From Fistulifera solaris (Eukaryota; Bacillariophyta; Bacillariophyceae; Naviculales; Stauroneidaceae): a stretch of DNA of 64,000 nucleotides. Of the stretch, positions 21,355-33,902 are shown piece after piece (position 1 is the first letter of the stretch; every line of letters begins with the position of its first letter). A program made the position numbers and the translations under genes. The notes beneath the pieces were generated by a model. That model saw only the letters and a program-made list of their open reading frames with translations, was not told where the DNA came from and made no database searches. The stretch spans positions 62,001 to 126,000 of the forward strand of contig AP026164.1 in the NCBI GenBank assembly GCA_030295235.1, in the 5' to 3' direction.

Positions 21355-23706
21355 CTACGAAGTGCGAGATATAACACTATTGAACGCAGCCTGACTCAAT
21401 GTCACTTTGTTTTCACTGTACTCTTGCAAGCGCTTCTTTCCCTTCTTTTGCTTCTCCAACAATTTCATTTTTCGTGTTTGGTCGCCGCCACCCACTACTT
21501 TGCCTGACTTGGTCAGGACATCCTTTCGATAGGCTTTAACGCGTTCGCTAGCAATGATACGCCCCGCGGCTTTGGCTTGAATGACAATGACAAATTGCTG
21601 GCGGGGTAATACCTCCTGGAGCTGCGGAGTTGATGCATGAGTGTGTTGTGTGACAAAGGGCAGTTGCTGCCGTACGATCATCTCAGCCGGCGTTTTCTTA
21701 CCTTCTTGCAAACAGCACGCCCTTCACTTTGCATAAAATCGCGATGACAAATGAAAGACAGTGGTTCTACTGCCTCACCATTAAGCATGATCTCGACCTT
21801 GTGTACGTCTGCGACAGCTAAACTATCGGGGTCCAAGGTGCTCGTGTCCAAACTTCCATAGCCAGCCGTTAATGTCTTGAGCTGGTCGTCGAAGTCGGTC
21901 ACAACGCCCGCCCAAGGGACTTTGGCTGTAAAAAGCCATTTTTCTTCGTCTAAAGGTTGTGTTTCAATCTCAGTGGCTCGCTTACGAGTCAAGAGATCAA
22001 GCACCGGTCCTGTATCTTCGTTTGCTCTGGCAATGATGCGAACATCAACAATCGGTTCCAATACTTTGAATTTTTGACTAAAATCCGGCCATTCGGAGAG
22101 ATCTTCAACAATTTGAGTGTACGGTTCCATGTTTTTCCGGTTCTTGTCGGGTAGAAACTGAATGGTGTAAGGTACTTTGGGTGGCGTCACAAGAGCTTCG
22201 ATTCCGAATTCATCCTTTAAACGTTGCCGAAAAACATCCGCGTGAAGCAGTCCTTGGAATCCAACACGAAGACCCGGCCCTAAAAATGGACCCCCCGATT
22301 CGCTTGTCTTTCCCATGGAGGATGTTTTTGTACTTCTAAGCCCGTGTCGTTCAGAGCCAGTCGGTCCACTGCATTGCACAAAGCCTCAAAGCCGCCGTCG
22401 TCCGCTTGTTCTGGATGCACGGTTGCATACAGAACCGATTTGAAACTCGCTAAATCACTAGAAATTTGTGGCAGTACCATGTCTTTATTGGCATGACTGC
22501 TCCAGACGAGAATAGTCCCCGGGATTGCCTGTCTGGGGTCTTTCAATCCAAAGCGCACGTATCCCATTTGTCCTCTGCGCAGTATTCCGGTACGCTTGCT
22601 GTGCGGGAGCAACATGCCAACTTCTTGGACAGGATATGACTGAGTATTCATGATTTTTGACTTAGCCTCGTCTGCATCTGGACCTCCCGTCACCATCGAT
22701 ATTCGATCTCCTTCTTCGATTTTTCCTGCCCGAATTTGTACTAAACATTGCACCCCACCGCGAGAAACATCATACCAAGAATCCACCACCACGGCTCGCA
22801 TAATCCCCGTTTCGGGATCATCTCCAATATCATCTTCAAGCGGTTGGGGAGGAGGGACTTGTTCGCAAACAGCGTCAAGTAATTCTCGAATCCCTTTTCG
22901 TTGTCGCGCACTCGTGTAAAGAATCGAATCCGGATCAATACCTTTCAGCCATTCCGCTACCGTCAATGCCACATGAAGTGGTCGAGCACTTCCTAAATCA
23001 ACTTTTGTCAGTGCCACCAACAAGTGAGGGGGCTGTGGTAATGTCTGCACTTTTTCGTAGACACTCCAAGTTTGAGCTTGGATGCCTTGCGCAGCATCCA
23101 GTAACAGAACAGCTCCCTGTACAAAATGCAGAGTCCGAGAGACCTCTCGACCAAAATCGACGTGGCCGGGTAAATCAAACATGTTGACCAAAAGTGTGCC
23201 CGCTGGACCGACTGCTGAAGGATGCCGATACAACATACTCGCCGTGGAAGCTTTCACCGTTATACCTCGTTCCTTCTCTACTGATAAAGTGTCTAACAAC
23301 TCAATCCGCTCTTTGTTTTTCCGGTTCACTGTTGCACCTTCATTTCCTTTTTCTTGATCGGCTTTCCAGGCGATTTCTTGGGCCTCTGCACCTAAGTTGC
23401 CTGTCAATTCGAGAATTCTCGAACTCAACGACTGAATGGTGACGAGGTGAATGCGCCATGTGAGTGAATCAAGCGCTGACAACACAAAGCGACTGAGTGT
23501 TCTCGTAGTCTTTGAGTTCTTACGCTTTTTCCGTGATCTATGTGCGCAATAAAGCACCAATTGCGGACATCTTGAAGAGGTATTTGTTGCAGCAAGTCTT
23601 CATTCTCGAGAATCGATACTTTTGAGGAGAAAGAGCGGAAGTCTCTGAAGCGAACTCGAGCGATTCTTTGCACAGTAGAGAGCTGCAAGAATCGAATTCT
23701 AAGCAT
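21355..23706 (-). CDS. GUF1: Translation GTPase GUF1/LepA (EF4)
   Basis: Organellar elongation factor 4, a ribosome-bound GTPase affecting translocation. The ATG at 23706 begins [20 protein letters not shown], a basic mitochondrial-type presequence without an ASAFAP site. Exons: 23706-23524, 23431-21702, 21621-21355; introns 92 and 80 bp. GTPase motifs: HIDHGKS (split by intron 1), [23 protein letters not shown]. The LepA C-terminal domain shows [20 protein letters not shown] and [21 protein letters not shown], as in the family. A one-base deletion in the T run 22325-22329 breaks the frame inside the EF-G-like middle part; one more base gives [17 protein letters not shown]. Corrected length is about 726 residues, close to other eukaryotic GUF1. 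Mitochondrial location is inferred from the presequence only. Confidence 0.92.
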
Positions 23707-24525
23707 TGCAAGTTCTATCCTGTTTATTGTCGCATACCTCAGGTAGTGTAACGTGAGATGATGGGGGCGAGCGACGTCTGACGTCTGACGTCTGACTCGC
23801 TTTCTCTCCTCAAGACAGGTCGTTTAGCCAGGACAAATGTCGTTTATTTGTTTCTTATAGAAACTTGCAACAGCATCAAAATTCACATCAAAGGGTCGAT
23901 ATTTTTTATCGCTTTCAATAGCAACACAGTTCCTATAGACAAAAATAATTCTCGGAGTAAATGAAAATGAGGCTGGATGCTGGAATGCGCACACCGCCGA
24001 CTATCATCCATCATCCCTCATGCGTCGAATTTCAATTTTTGTGTCGCACTGGGGATCGCGTTCTTTCCCATTTACTTTACATTAATGTTAACCGGTACCG
24101 GTACAAGTACCCGGTACGCCCTCTTATAGTTCGTAGGTGAGTGCAAAATTGGCAATTGAAGTTTAGAATGCGAGTTCATTTCGAGCAGGTTGGTCTTTAA
24201 AGAGAAAAGCGGGGACTCGTCACAAACTAGAAGCTCCTCCTTTGTTGTGTCATCCTTCGCAACAATGAATTGTAGCATGTGATCAGAATTCATGATCATT
24301 ACGAAAACTTGCAGAAGTATTTGAACGAGAAACCTGTCTTGAAAAAGCAACGCTTGAAACGAGCACTCGTCTAGCCAATTCTGTTTTATATTTAATTATA
24401 ATTCATGATGCAATACAAGTTGTGCTCATACCATTCTCGATTGCAACACAATGTAAGAAAAACTTCGAGTGATGTCAAAAGAAAAACACGTTTGTCGTGT
24501 TATTCAGGCACTAATTTTATTTCCA
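23707..24525. other. Intergenic, GUF1 to guanylate cyclase A
   Basis: About 800 bp with no recognised gene. It contains a short tandem array of GACGTCT units near 23772-23802 and a small GTACCGGTAC cluster near 24092-24118. Confidence 0.4.
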
Positions 24526-27500
24526 CTACAAGAACTGCATCTGCATGCCCGCTTCGGATTTTTGTGCGCGGTTCAAACGATCTTTGAGACTGATTTCCAT
24601 CTTTTTGAATTCAGCGCTAGGCGTTTCCACAAAACGCTGCTGCGACTCAAGTCCTTCTGTGGGGCTTGTTCAGGCGCGTCGTTTCCGTCTCCCCATTGGT
24701 CGATCTCCTGCTGGAGCAACTTGAGTTTCTGCTTCGCCCGAATGCGTTCTAACGCCGAGTCTTTCGCAGTGCCTTGCTCATTGACCCAGAAGCAATTCAT
24801 TTCGCCTTTGCCTTTTATCGACACCGGTCCACGCGGTTTTAACGGAAGTTCGGGAGCCTGGTCCTTCAAGTACTTTGCTGCTTCCTCACTGCAGTTGATA
24901 CGATTCATAGCCGAGTTACTTTCCATCCGACTGGCGGTGTTGACGGTGTCACCGAACAAGCAATAACGTGGGTTTCGATTCCCAACGACATCCGCCACGA
25001 CGGGGCCCGAGTGAAAGCCAACGCGAATATTCACATGTCCTTTCGAGGGGTCGTCTTCGTCAATAAGAGTCTCGTTGGCGACAGCGACGGCACGAATTGC
25101 AAACTCGGCAATCCGCTTGGCGTGGTCGTGCGTTTGCTTCGAAACGAGATTTGTTACGGCCATGTATGCGTCTCCGATGGTCTCGACCTTGAAGATCTCC
25201 AACTCCTGCGAAAGAGCATCAAATTTGTGATACAAACGATCGAGCATGTTGGCCACTTTCGATGGATCCATTCGAGCACTCATGTCTGTGTATCCTACTA
25301 TGTCAGAGAAAAAGATTGTCACGACATCCTTGTGTTCGGGCTCGACCTTGCGACCGTCTCTCAACGCTTCGGCGACATGCCGCGGGAAAATATCAAACAG
25401 CGACACACGCGAATGTTTTGCGTTCGATGTAGCTGAAGCCGATAAGGCGGCTTCGGCATCAATGCGACGGAGACGCGTGTCGATCTCCTCAAACGTCGGA
25501 CGTTTATCTGGATCATCATCCAAACAATCAGCCATGAGAGCCTTTAACGCGGCTGGCATGTGGCTGGGAGCAGGTGGCCGCTTTCGAATTAAAGGGTCGG
25601 CAACAGCTCGCAAAACATCTCTTGCTGGTTGGCCTTCGTAGGGGTCTCGTCGTGCATATACTTCGTACAGCATGATACCGAAGGAGTAGACGTCTGTTTT
25701 GTCCGTGTTCTTTGACTCTCTTCGCAACAACTCCGGCGCCATCCAAAACGGGGTCCCCGTTCCGCCCATGTTCTTTTTCTGACTAAGACCGAAATCGGCT
25801 ACTTTAGCACGGAAACGAGTGTCAACCAGGATGTTGGCCGCTTTGAGGTCGCCGTGAATGACCTTTGGTTCAGCGGAATGCAAAAACGGACACCCTGCGA
25901 AATGTCGCACAATATTTGCAGTAGAACGTCTCCTTCCAACACCATGGTTTCGTTGTGAAGCAGGTCGTAGAGGGAACCATGATCCATGAATTCCATGACG
26001 AGCATGGGGTCTTCATCTTTTTCCATCACAGCGCCCATGACGGTCGTAATACAGGGATGTCGAAGGCGACTCAAATACCTCATCTCCTCCACAAAGTCTT
26101 CTCGCATTTTGCGGTAATTTTGGTAGTCCGATGCAACACTGTTTTTGCGGGATTTTGCCAAGCCTGAAAGAACTCCTATGTTACTCCAAGATGTTGTGCC
26201 TGAACGAGTTCCTAAACTCGCGAATGTTCCTGAAACACTTCCACGGCCCTGGCCCGAGGTTGTATTTGAGTGATCTTCGGTTGCATCTCCCTGAGTGGCG
26301 CTTGGATCAATTCCGGCGAATGCTTCGGAATCCATATCGAAGACGCTTTTACGAACAGCACTGTCGGCTTTCCCAGACGCACTTTCGGATCCGTGAAACG
26401 AGATCTTGGTTCTTTTCTTCGGCGGGATAGCGCGCTTCACGGCCACTTTTGTGCCACGATATTCTGCCGACAGGACCAAACCGTATTGTCCTCTACCTAG
26501 AATCTCTGGTGGATCGGCAAAGTGCAGCTCGTGTTTTTGCACCCTCCAAACAGAGTCGTTCGATTTTTTCTTGAATTCACGGATTAAGCACCACACCAGA
26601 CTTGCTGCTAATAGCAAGAATGCTGTGGCACCACAGGCAACGCCAATCAGCATACCTGTATTCGCGTCGGGAGGAGGAGCCAAGTCGTTTGGAAGATTCG
26701 TTGTACCGTCGTTGAATATATAATCGCCGCGTACCTGCCACTCGGAATTGTTGAAGACGTGCGTTAGAATTGTGTCGAATTTCTGGTCACCATCTGGTAC
26801 AGCTGGGTCAACAGGAACAGGAATATGATTGGCGACGCGATAGAGAGCTGTTTCCGGCAAACGAGTGCCAGTAACAGGATCAAGCACAACCCGACCACTG
26901 ATTCCATCGAATTCAATTGCCCTAAATTTTTCGTAGTGGAGAGTGCCGTTCAAAAACAGCTCCTCGCTTTCGTTGTTCACAACAGCTTGACAAGCGCTCA
27001 AACCTAAAGCGATTGCCGCTTCGTAAGCGAATGGGGACAACCCATTTGTAACAACTTGGTTCAAGAATGTGGGATCATCTGGCTGCACGAAATCAGGTGG
27101 AGGCAAATCAGGACGAGGCCAAAAATCACGCATGTAGTCCATGTCAATCTCGTTGCGCATTTTGCTCAGTTGTTCCAAGTAGGCATCATATTGTACCATA
27201 CCATTAACACCGCCTGATATTTCAAGGAGACCGACTCCCCTTTTATAATGTTAGCGTGAAGCACACGTACAATTTGAGTTTGACTTTTAAAAAACGTACC
27301 GGTACGCCTTATAAAGTGGCGAATCTTTATCAAAGGTTCGATCCACCAAGACCCCCAAGAAGGAGTCACCAAATATCCAGTTGTGCAAGCCATTCCCTGC
27401 GACGCCCTGATTGTAGGCCTCAAGCAAGAGTTCGTCGTGTGTTTCAACGGTAAAGACCAAGCAAAACACAAATCGAAATCCACTTTGCTTTACGCTTGCC

Positions 27501-28234
27501 ACTGCTGCTTTAATACTTTCTGAATTGTCATCGACTGGTATTTGTTGAATAATCAAATCAGGGACGTACTTTGCTGTTGCTTGTCGCATGCCCTCGACGT
27601 AAGCATTGCCATAAGCATCGTTGATATTGATTACAGCCAAGTGTTTGATTTGAAGTGCATTTCGTAAGTATAGCACTAATGGAACCGCATTACCTGCGTC
27701 TGAAGGTAATGTTCTGCCAAAGAGAGGATACTGACTGCGGTCATCTAGGTCGGCTGATGTCGATCCAGGTGATACTTGCGGGTAACCTAGTAGACCTGTA
27801 ACTATCGCCATGGGCATGCTGACAGCACTACGATACGCACCGATGAATGCGCAGGCTTTTCCCGTTTGCTCTACAACGTGCTTCAAAGCGACTCCGGGAG
27901 TATAGGCGGTATCCGCCGTCATCATAGTGAAGCGGATGGGACATTTCTCGTGCAAACCAGCAACTTGGGGAACGATACTTCCATCTCCTGTGTTCAAATG
28001 TTGGATAGCCAAAGCAACAGAGAAAGCGTCTTCATAAGTCGCTCGATGCGGCAAATCAGTTCCGGTTGTAAACGGTTCGATAACGCTGAGAGGACAAACA
28101 GCGAAAGGTTTCCCTTCCTGAGAAACAAAACGGTCTGCGTTGCTATTTTCAGGTCGATCGAGCGTCGCATTCGATTCGTAGAAAGAATCATAGTAGCGCA
28201 GTGACCACAGTGTTCCTTCGTTAGACTGGGCCAT
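24526..28234 (-). CDS. Receptor-type guanylate cyclase A
   Basis: Predicted membrane receptor making cGMP, about 1,200 residues. Exon 1 is 28234-27300, the intron 27299-27240, exon 2 from 27239 to the end. Residues 1-505 are a type-1 periplasmic/ANF-receptor-like ligand domain (GKACAFIGAYRSAVSMPMA, NINDAYGNAYVEGMR). A membrane segment follows at about 508-531 (GVACGATAFLLLAASLVWCL). The kinase-like domain (about 556-900) keeps VAVK and VADFGLS but has HGDLKAAN where HRD is usual. The class III cyclase domain (about 950-1130) has both metal aspartates (FFSDIVGYT, GDAYMAV) and guanylate-type specificity residues: Glu in KVETIGDAYM, Cys in PRYCLFGDTVN. Frame breaks: A run 25882-25886 (restores VRFLHSAEPKVIHG) and a missing C at 24648 compared with copy B; without repair the stop is at 24573. 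No signal peptide was found at the ATG, so an upstream exon may be missing. Confidence 0.85.
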
Positions 28235-28654
28235 TTGCGACTATTGACGATTGATGATGACGAAGAAAGTGTTTGAGAGAAAATGAAGAGAAATGTGTTG
28301 TTATTTGTTTCTTGTCGCTGGAAAACGAACAAACGTCCGTGAAAGCACGAGACACTAATAGATCGGACGATAGATGTGGGGCGAAAGGCTAAAATGCACT
28401 TCACAGTCATAGTCATAAATAACAAACAACGAACAATAACTATTGTCAATACTACAATAAAATTAATACTCGATGTCTGCAGTCATTTGTCATTTTCGTG
28501 GTACATTCTACACCATCTATTTTGTATCAGTCTTATATTGGTCGTCACCAGTCACCAGTAGTCCAATGGTCCTTGGTCCTTGGTCTTTGGCACTTGGTTC
28601 TCTTTATTGGTTCTTACTTTGTAGTAGTAGGTTAGCGGCTGCACTCATGCGTGA

Positions 28655-28870
28655 CACATGACACTGAAACGGCGTTCGCTACTTCGTACACTGAAACGGC
28701 GTTCGCTACGAACGTTGTAGAATGAATCATCTTGTACCGGAGGCAGAATTTTAACGTCGTTTCCAGTAAGTGACAAGTGACAAATGGTGTAAATTATAAA
28801 AATGTACGACCAACACGCCCACACTACCAGGTCGGTACCCGGTACCGGTCCCTGGTACTTGTAGCCATAG
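28655..28870. repeat. Tandem and GTAC/GGCAGAATTTTAACG repeat copy
   Basis: Two tandem copies of CACTGAAACGGCGTTCGCTAC (about 28661-28710) sit beside GGCAGAATTTTAACGTCGTT (about 28743), which matches the arm of the inverted repeat at 14129-14193. A GGTACCCGGTACCGG cluster follows (28834-28860). This is probably a degraded copy of the same dispersed element. Confidence 0.6.
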
Positions 28871-29479
28871 CCCATCCACATCGACATCAGACAACCCATG
28901 ACAAACGACACTCAGTTTACGGTGCACATGGCTAATTAACAGAGGGCTATCAAAGCATCAGAATGGCTGGCACGAATTGATAACAACTGTCGACTGTAAT
29001 GGCACTCTTGAGCGGACGTGGGTAATGTAGCCCGACTGCTGCAACGCAAGGGGGGCGTCCTGTGGGGCTTAATGTGACTCCAAATTAGTCGATCCAACGA
29101 AGGCAGCGCGGAAAAGCTACAGTAATCGCTTTAGCAATGTCGCATCATGTTTCTAAAAGACAAATGCATCAGTATTTCTTTCGCATGAATCGATTGCAAA
29201 GTCGGAATTGAAGGCGTCATGGTTCTTGAGCAGTTCTGCAAATACGCATCCCTGCACCGCGCTTCGATGGATCTTGTTTTGAAACAGTCAATGTTTTGTG
29301 CAAGCGATTTCCCTGGAAATGAGGTGTCCTGTTTCACTCTCGACTCTCCTACTAGAGTAGGCGGAACAAATGTCAAACCCACTTTGTCAGGGCTGACCGA
29401 TTTCCGTACTACACAGGAAGAAGACAAGGAACGCGAAAGCAGTTATTGGATCTGTCAACGAAACAGTTTGTTTTGTGAT

Positions 29480-29511
29480 AAGATGATGATGATGATGATG
29501 ATGATGATGTT
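29480..29511. repeat. (GAT)n microsatellite
   Basis: About nine tandem GAT/ATG triplets in intergenic sequence, with no gene assigned around it. Confidence 0.8.
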
Positions 29512-30172
29512 CAATCTAGCCAGCGCTTCTTTCATTGCTACGTAAAAATTTCTCCTAAAATCTGATGGTCGTTTGAAGACTGCGCAAATCGACACACAAT
29601 AAGAAAATTTATGTTTCGTGATGTCGAGCTAGATCATAGCAACTATTAGTAGGTAATGCAGTGCGAAGAAGACGTCGTCTCTGTGGTGAACGACTTCGTA
29701 CTCTTCCACGATTGATAACATGAAAATCGTTGCAAAAGATTAAATAAAAATCGATTCAAGGCGGACAAATTCAAAAAAGTCGATTCTAGGCGGGCAAAAG
29801 GTGCTGGCAAATGCGAGGCACTGCTTTGCTTTTTGTATTCTGAGTCAGTGACCAACCGAAGGTCCGATTCACGCGTTGCAAAATGGTTCGAACGAGTCGA
29901 AGTACGGCGGAAAGACAAAGCTAGAATTACAAAGCCCCGTTGTGTGTTTTCATTCGTTACTGGTATCCTCTGAGAGGTACACAACTGCAGCGATCCTACG
30001 AATGTGAGAATGGTTGTAAATCATTGCAACTTGCAGCAGGAATGCAGGAATCAAAATCAAAATTAAAATCAATCTATAACCCGGCAGGAAACATTGTGGT
30101 GCAAAAGAAATCTTATACCGTGTTAAACAAATCGATGGTCTTGGTTGGAAGATTTCTGAACATCACTACACA

Positions 30173-33100
30173 TTACAAGAACTGCATCTGCATGCCCGCT
30201 TCGGATTTTTGTGCGCGGTTCAAACGATCTTTGAGACTGATTTCCATCTTTTTGAATTCAGCGCTAGGCGTTTCCACAAAGCGCTGCTGCGACTCCAAGT
30301 CCTTCTGTGGGGCTTGTTCAGGCGCGTCGTTTCCGTCTCCCCATTGGTCGATCTCCTGCTGGAGCAACTTGAGTTTCTGCTTCGCCCGAATGCGTTCTAA
30401 CGCCGAGTCTTTAGCAGTGCCTTGCTCATTGACCCAGAAGCAGTTCATTTCGCCTTTGCCTTTTATCGACACCGGTCCACGCGGTTTTAACGGAAGTTCG
30501 GGAGCCTGGTCCTTCAAGTACTTTGCTGCTTCCTCACTGCAGTTGATACGATTCATAGCCGAGTTACTTTCCATCCGACTGGCGGTGTTGACGGTGTCAC
30601 CGAACAAGCAATAACGTGGGTTTCGATTCCCAACGACATCCGCCACGACGGGGCCCGAGTGAAAGCCAACGCGAATATTCACATGTCCTTTCGAGGGGTC
30701 GTCTTCGTCAATAAGAGTCTCGTTGGCGACAGCGACGGCACGAATTGCAAACTCGGCAATCCGCTTGGCGTGGTCGTGCGTTTGCTTCGAAACGAGATTT
30801 GTTACGGCCATGTATGCGTCTCCGATGGTCTCGACCTTGAAGATCTCCAACTCCTGCGAAAGAGCATCAAATTTGTGATACAAACGATCGAGCATGTTGG
30901 CCACTTTCGATGGATCCATTCGAGCACTCATGTCTGTGTATCCTACTATGTCAGAGAAAAAGATTGTCACGACATCCTTGTGTTCGGGCTCGACCTTGCG
31001 ACCGTCTCTCAACGCTTCGGCGACATGCCGCGGGAAAATATCAAACAGCGACACACGCGAATGTTTTGCGTTCGATGTAGCTGAAGCCGATAAGGCGGCT
31101 TCGGCATCAATGCGACGGAGACGCGTGTCGATCTCCTCAAACGTCGGACGTTTATCTGGATCATCATCCAAACAATCAGCCATGAGAGCCTTTAACGCGG
31201 CTGGCATGTGGCTGGGAGCAGGTGGCCGCTTTCGAATTAAAGGGTCGGCAACAGCTCGCAAAACATCTCTTGCTGGTTGGCCTTCGTAGGGGTCTCGTCG
31301 TGCATATACTTCGTACAGCATGATACCGAAGGAGTAGACGTCCGTTTTGTCGGTGTTCTTTGACTCTCTTCGCAACAACTCCGGCGCCATCCAAAACGGG
31401 GTCCCCGTTCCGCCCATGTTCTTTTTCTGACTAAGACCGAAATCGGCTACTTTAGCACGGAAACGAGTGTCAACCAGGATGTTGGCCGCTTTGAGGTCGC
31501 CGTGAATGACCTTTGGTTCAGCGGAGTGCAAAAGCGCACACCCTGCGAAATGTCGCACAATATTTGCAGTAGAACGTCTCCTTCCAACACCATGGTTTCG
31601 TTGTGAAGCAGGTCGTAGAGGGAGCCATGATCCATGAATTCCATGACGAGCATGGGGTCTTCATCTTTTTCCATCACAGCGCCCATGACGGTCGTAATAC
31701 AGGGATGTCGAAGGCGACTCAAATACCGCATTTCCTCCACAAAGTCTTCTCGCATTTTGCGGTAATTTTGGTAGTCCGATGCAACACTGTTTTTCCGATA
31801 TTTTGTTAAGCCGGACAAACTTCCAACATTGCTCCAAGACGTTGTTCCAGATTGTGTACCAGAATTATTGGTGCCTGGGCCCGAACTTGTTCCCGAATGG
31901 TCTTCCGTTGCATCACCGTTTGTACTACTAGGATCATTGCCAACTAAAGGCTCGGAATCCACATCAAACAAGCTCTTGCGTGCTGCCTCGCTGGCTTTTC
32001 CCGATGAGCTCCCTGAACCATGGTTTGGTTTCTTGGCCTTTTTCTTCGGCGGGATAGCGCGCTTCACGGCCACTTTTGTGCCACGGTATTCAGCCGACAA
32101 GACCAAACCAAATTGGCCTCTACCTAAAATCTCTGGTGGATCGGCAAAGTGTAACTCATGCTTTTGCACCCTCCAAACAGAGTCATTCGATTTTCGCTTG
32201 TGTTCGCGAATAAGACACCACACCAGGCTTGCCGCCAATAGGAGAAAGGCCGTTGCACCGCAAGCAACACCAATCAGCATACCTGTATTCTCGTCAGGTG
32301 GAGGAGCTACATCGACAGGAAGATTCGTTGTACCGTCGTTAAAAATGTATTCGCCACGCGTCTGCCATTCGGAATCAACAAATACGTGCGTCAAAACCGT
32401 GTCAAATTTGTGGTCGCCTTCCGGTGCGCTGTTATCAGTGGGAACGGGGATAAAGTTTACGACACGATAGAGTGCTGTTTCTGGCAAACGTGTGCCAGTT
32501 GAAGGATCAAGCACGACCCGGCCGCTGATTCCATCAAACTCTGTTTTCTTGAACATCTCATAGTGCTGCGTACCGTTCAAGAACATGTCTTTACTTTCAT
32601 CATTTTCAAACGACTGACAAGCACTCAAGCCCAACGCAATCGCCGCTTCATAAGCAAATGGCGCAAATCCGTTTGTAACGACTTTGTTCAAGAAGGTCGG
32701 ATCATTTGGCCGTACGAAATCAGGTGGATCTAAATCGGGACGAGGCCAAAGACTACGCAAGTAGTCCATATCAACTTCGTTGCGCATTTGGCTTAATTGA
32801 GCTATGAAAATATCAAACTTTTGCATTCCACTAACACCGCCTGACAGTTCAAGTAGACCAACACCTCTAATTAAAACAAAATGAGTTTCTCCGTTGTTAG
32901 TGTCGTGCGATGCCCGGACAGAAACTCGGCTCATCGTTCATAGAGAGCAATTACTCACCTGTATGCTAAAGAGAGAGGCGAATCTTTTCAAATATCCGAT
33001 CATCCAAGACACCAAGGAATGAGTCTCCGAAAATCCAATTGTGCAAGCCATTTCCAGCAACTCCCTGATTATAAGCTTCCGTCAAAAGCGCATCGTGCAT

Positions 33101-33902
33101 TTCAATGTCAAAGACCAAGCAAAATACAAATCGAAACCCACTCCGTTTGATGCTCGCAACCGCAGCTTGAATGCTTGCTGCGTTCTCATCCACCGTAATT
33201 TGCTGAATGATTAGATCTGGTGTGTACTCGACGGCTGCTTGTCGCATGCCGTCCACGTAGGGAGTTTCCGTACGAGTCGTTGATGTTGACCACAACCAAC
33301 GAAGTCATCTGCAATACATTTCGTAAATACAGTACCAGCGGAACAGTGTTTCCGGCATCGGAAGGTACAGTCCTTCCAAAGAGAGGATACTGACTACGAT
33401 CATCTAAATCCGTTGACGTAGATGCTGAACTGACTTGAGGATAACCAAGTAGGCCTGAAACAATAGCCATGGGCATGCTGACCGCACTGCGATATTCACC
33501 GATGAAAGCGCAGGCTTTTCCAGATTGATCTACGACGTGCTTCAAGGCGTTACCTCCCGAGTCGGCGCTGTCCGCCGTCATCATAGTGAATCGAATGGGG
33601 CATTTCTCGTGCAAACCGGTAACTTGAGGAACGATGCTTCCGTCTCCTGTATTCAAATGTTGGATAGCTAGTGCGATCGAAACAGCATCTTCGTACACTC
33701 CTCGAAAAGGAATATCGTCTCCTGTTGTAAAAGGCTCGACGAAGCTAAGAGGACAAATGGCGAAAGGCTCCCCTTCCTCGGAAACAAAACGATCGACATT
33801 GCTGTTTTCAGGTCGATCGAAAGTTGAGTTTGATTCGTAGAATGAATCGTAATAACGAAGTGACCAGAGCGTGCCTTTGTCAGCTTCGGTCATGTTAGAC
33901 AA
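30173..33902 (-). CDS. Receptor-type guanylate cyclase B (tandem paralogue)
   Basis: Second receptor guanylate cyclase, same strand and domain order as copy A. Exon 1 is 33902-32959, the intron 32958-32867 (92 bp), exon 2 32866-30173. The ligand domain differs from A at many positions (for example IGEYRSAVSMPMAIV, VNINDSYGNS), and the linker before the kinase differs too. From about 31795 down to the stop the DNA is nearly identical to A. The kinase keeps VAVK and DFG with HGDLKAAN; the cyclase keeps Asp pairs plus the guanylate-type Glu and Cys. Frame breaks: one C too many at 33260-33262, one base short at 32985-32988 (restores FEKDSPLSLAYR), and one short at 31530-31533 (restores VRFLHSAEPK). 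The last differs in run length from A but sits at the same codon. The C-terminus ends SEAGMQMQFL. No signal peptide is visible. Confidence 0.85.

Larger units (their letters stand above)
28235..30172. other. Intergenic between the two guanylate cyclases
   Basis: About 1.9 kb without a convincing gene. It holds repeats (28660-28870), a (GAT)n microsatellite (29480-29511), and the promoter side of cyclase A. Small frames here lack family resemblance. The block just above 30173 is unrelated to the matching position beyond cyclase A, so the duplication ends near the stop codon. Confidence 0.45.

Noticed and set aside
25011-25641. Plus-strand frames repeated identically at 30659-31289
   Set aside because: They are identical only because the opposite-strand cyclase exons are identical; no domain is recognisable in them.
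24573-33902. Guanylate cyclases considered as pseudogenes because of several frame breaks
   Set aside because: Every catalytic motif is intact, and both copies break at the same codon with different run lengths, which fits a systematic sequence error better than independent decay.
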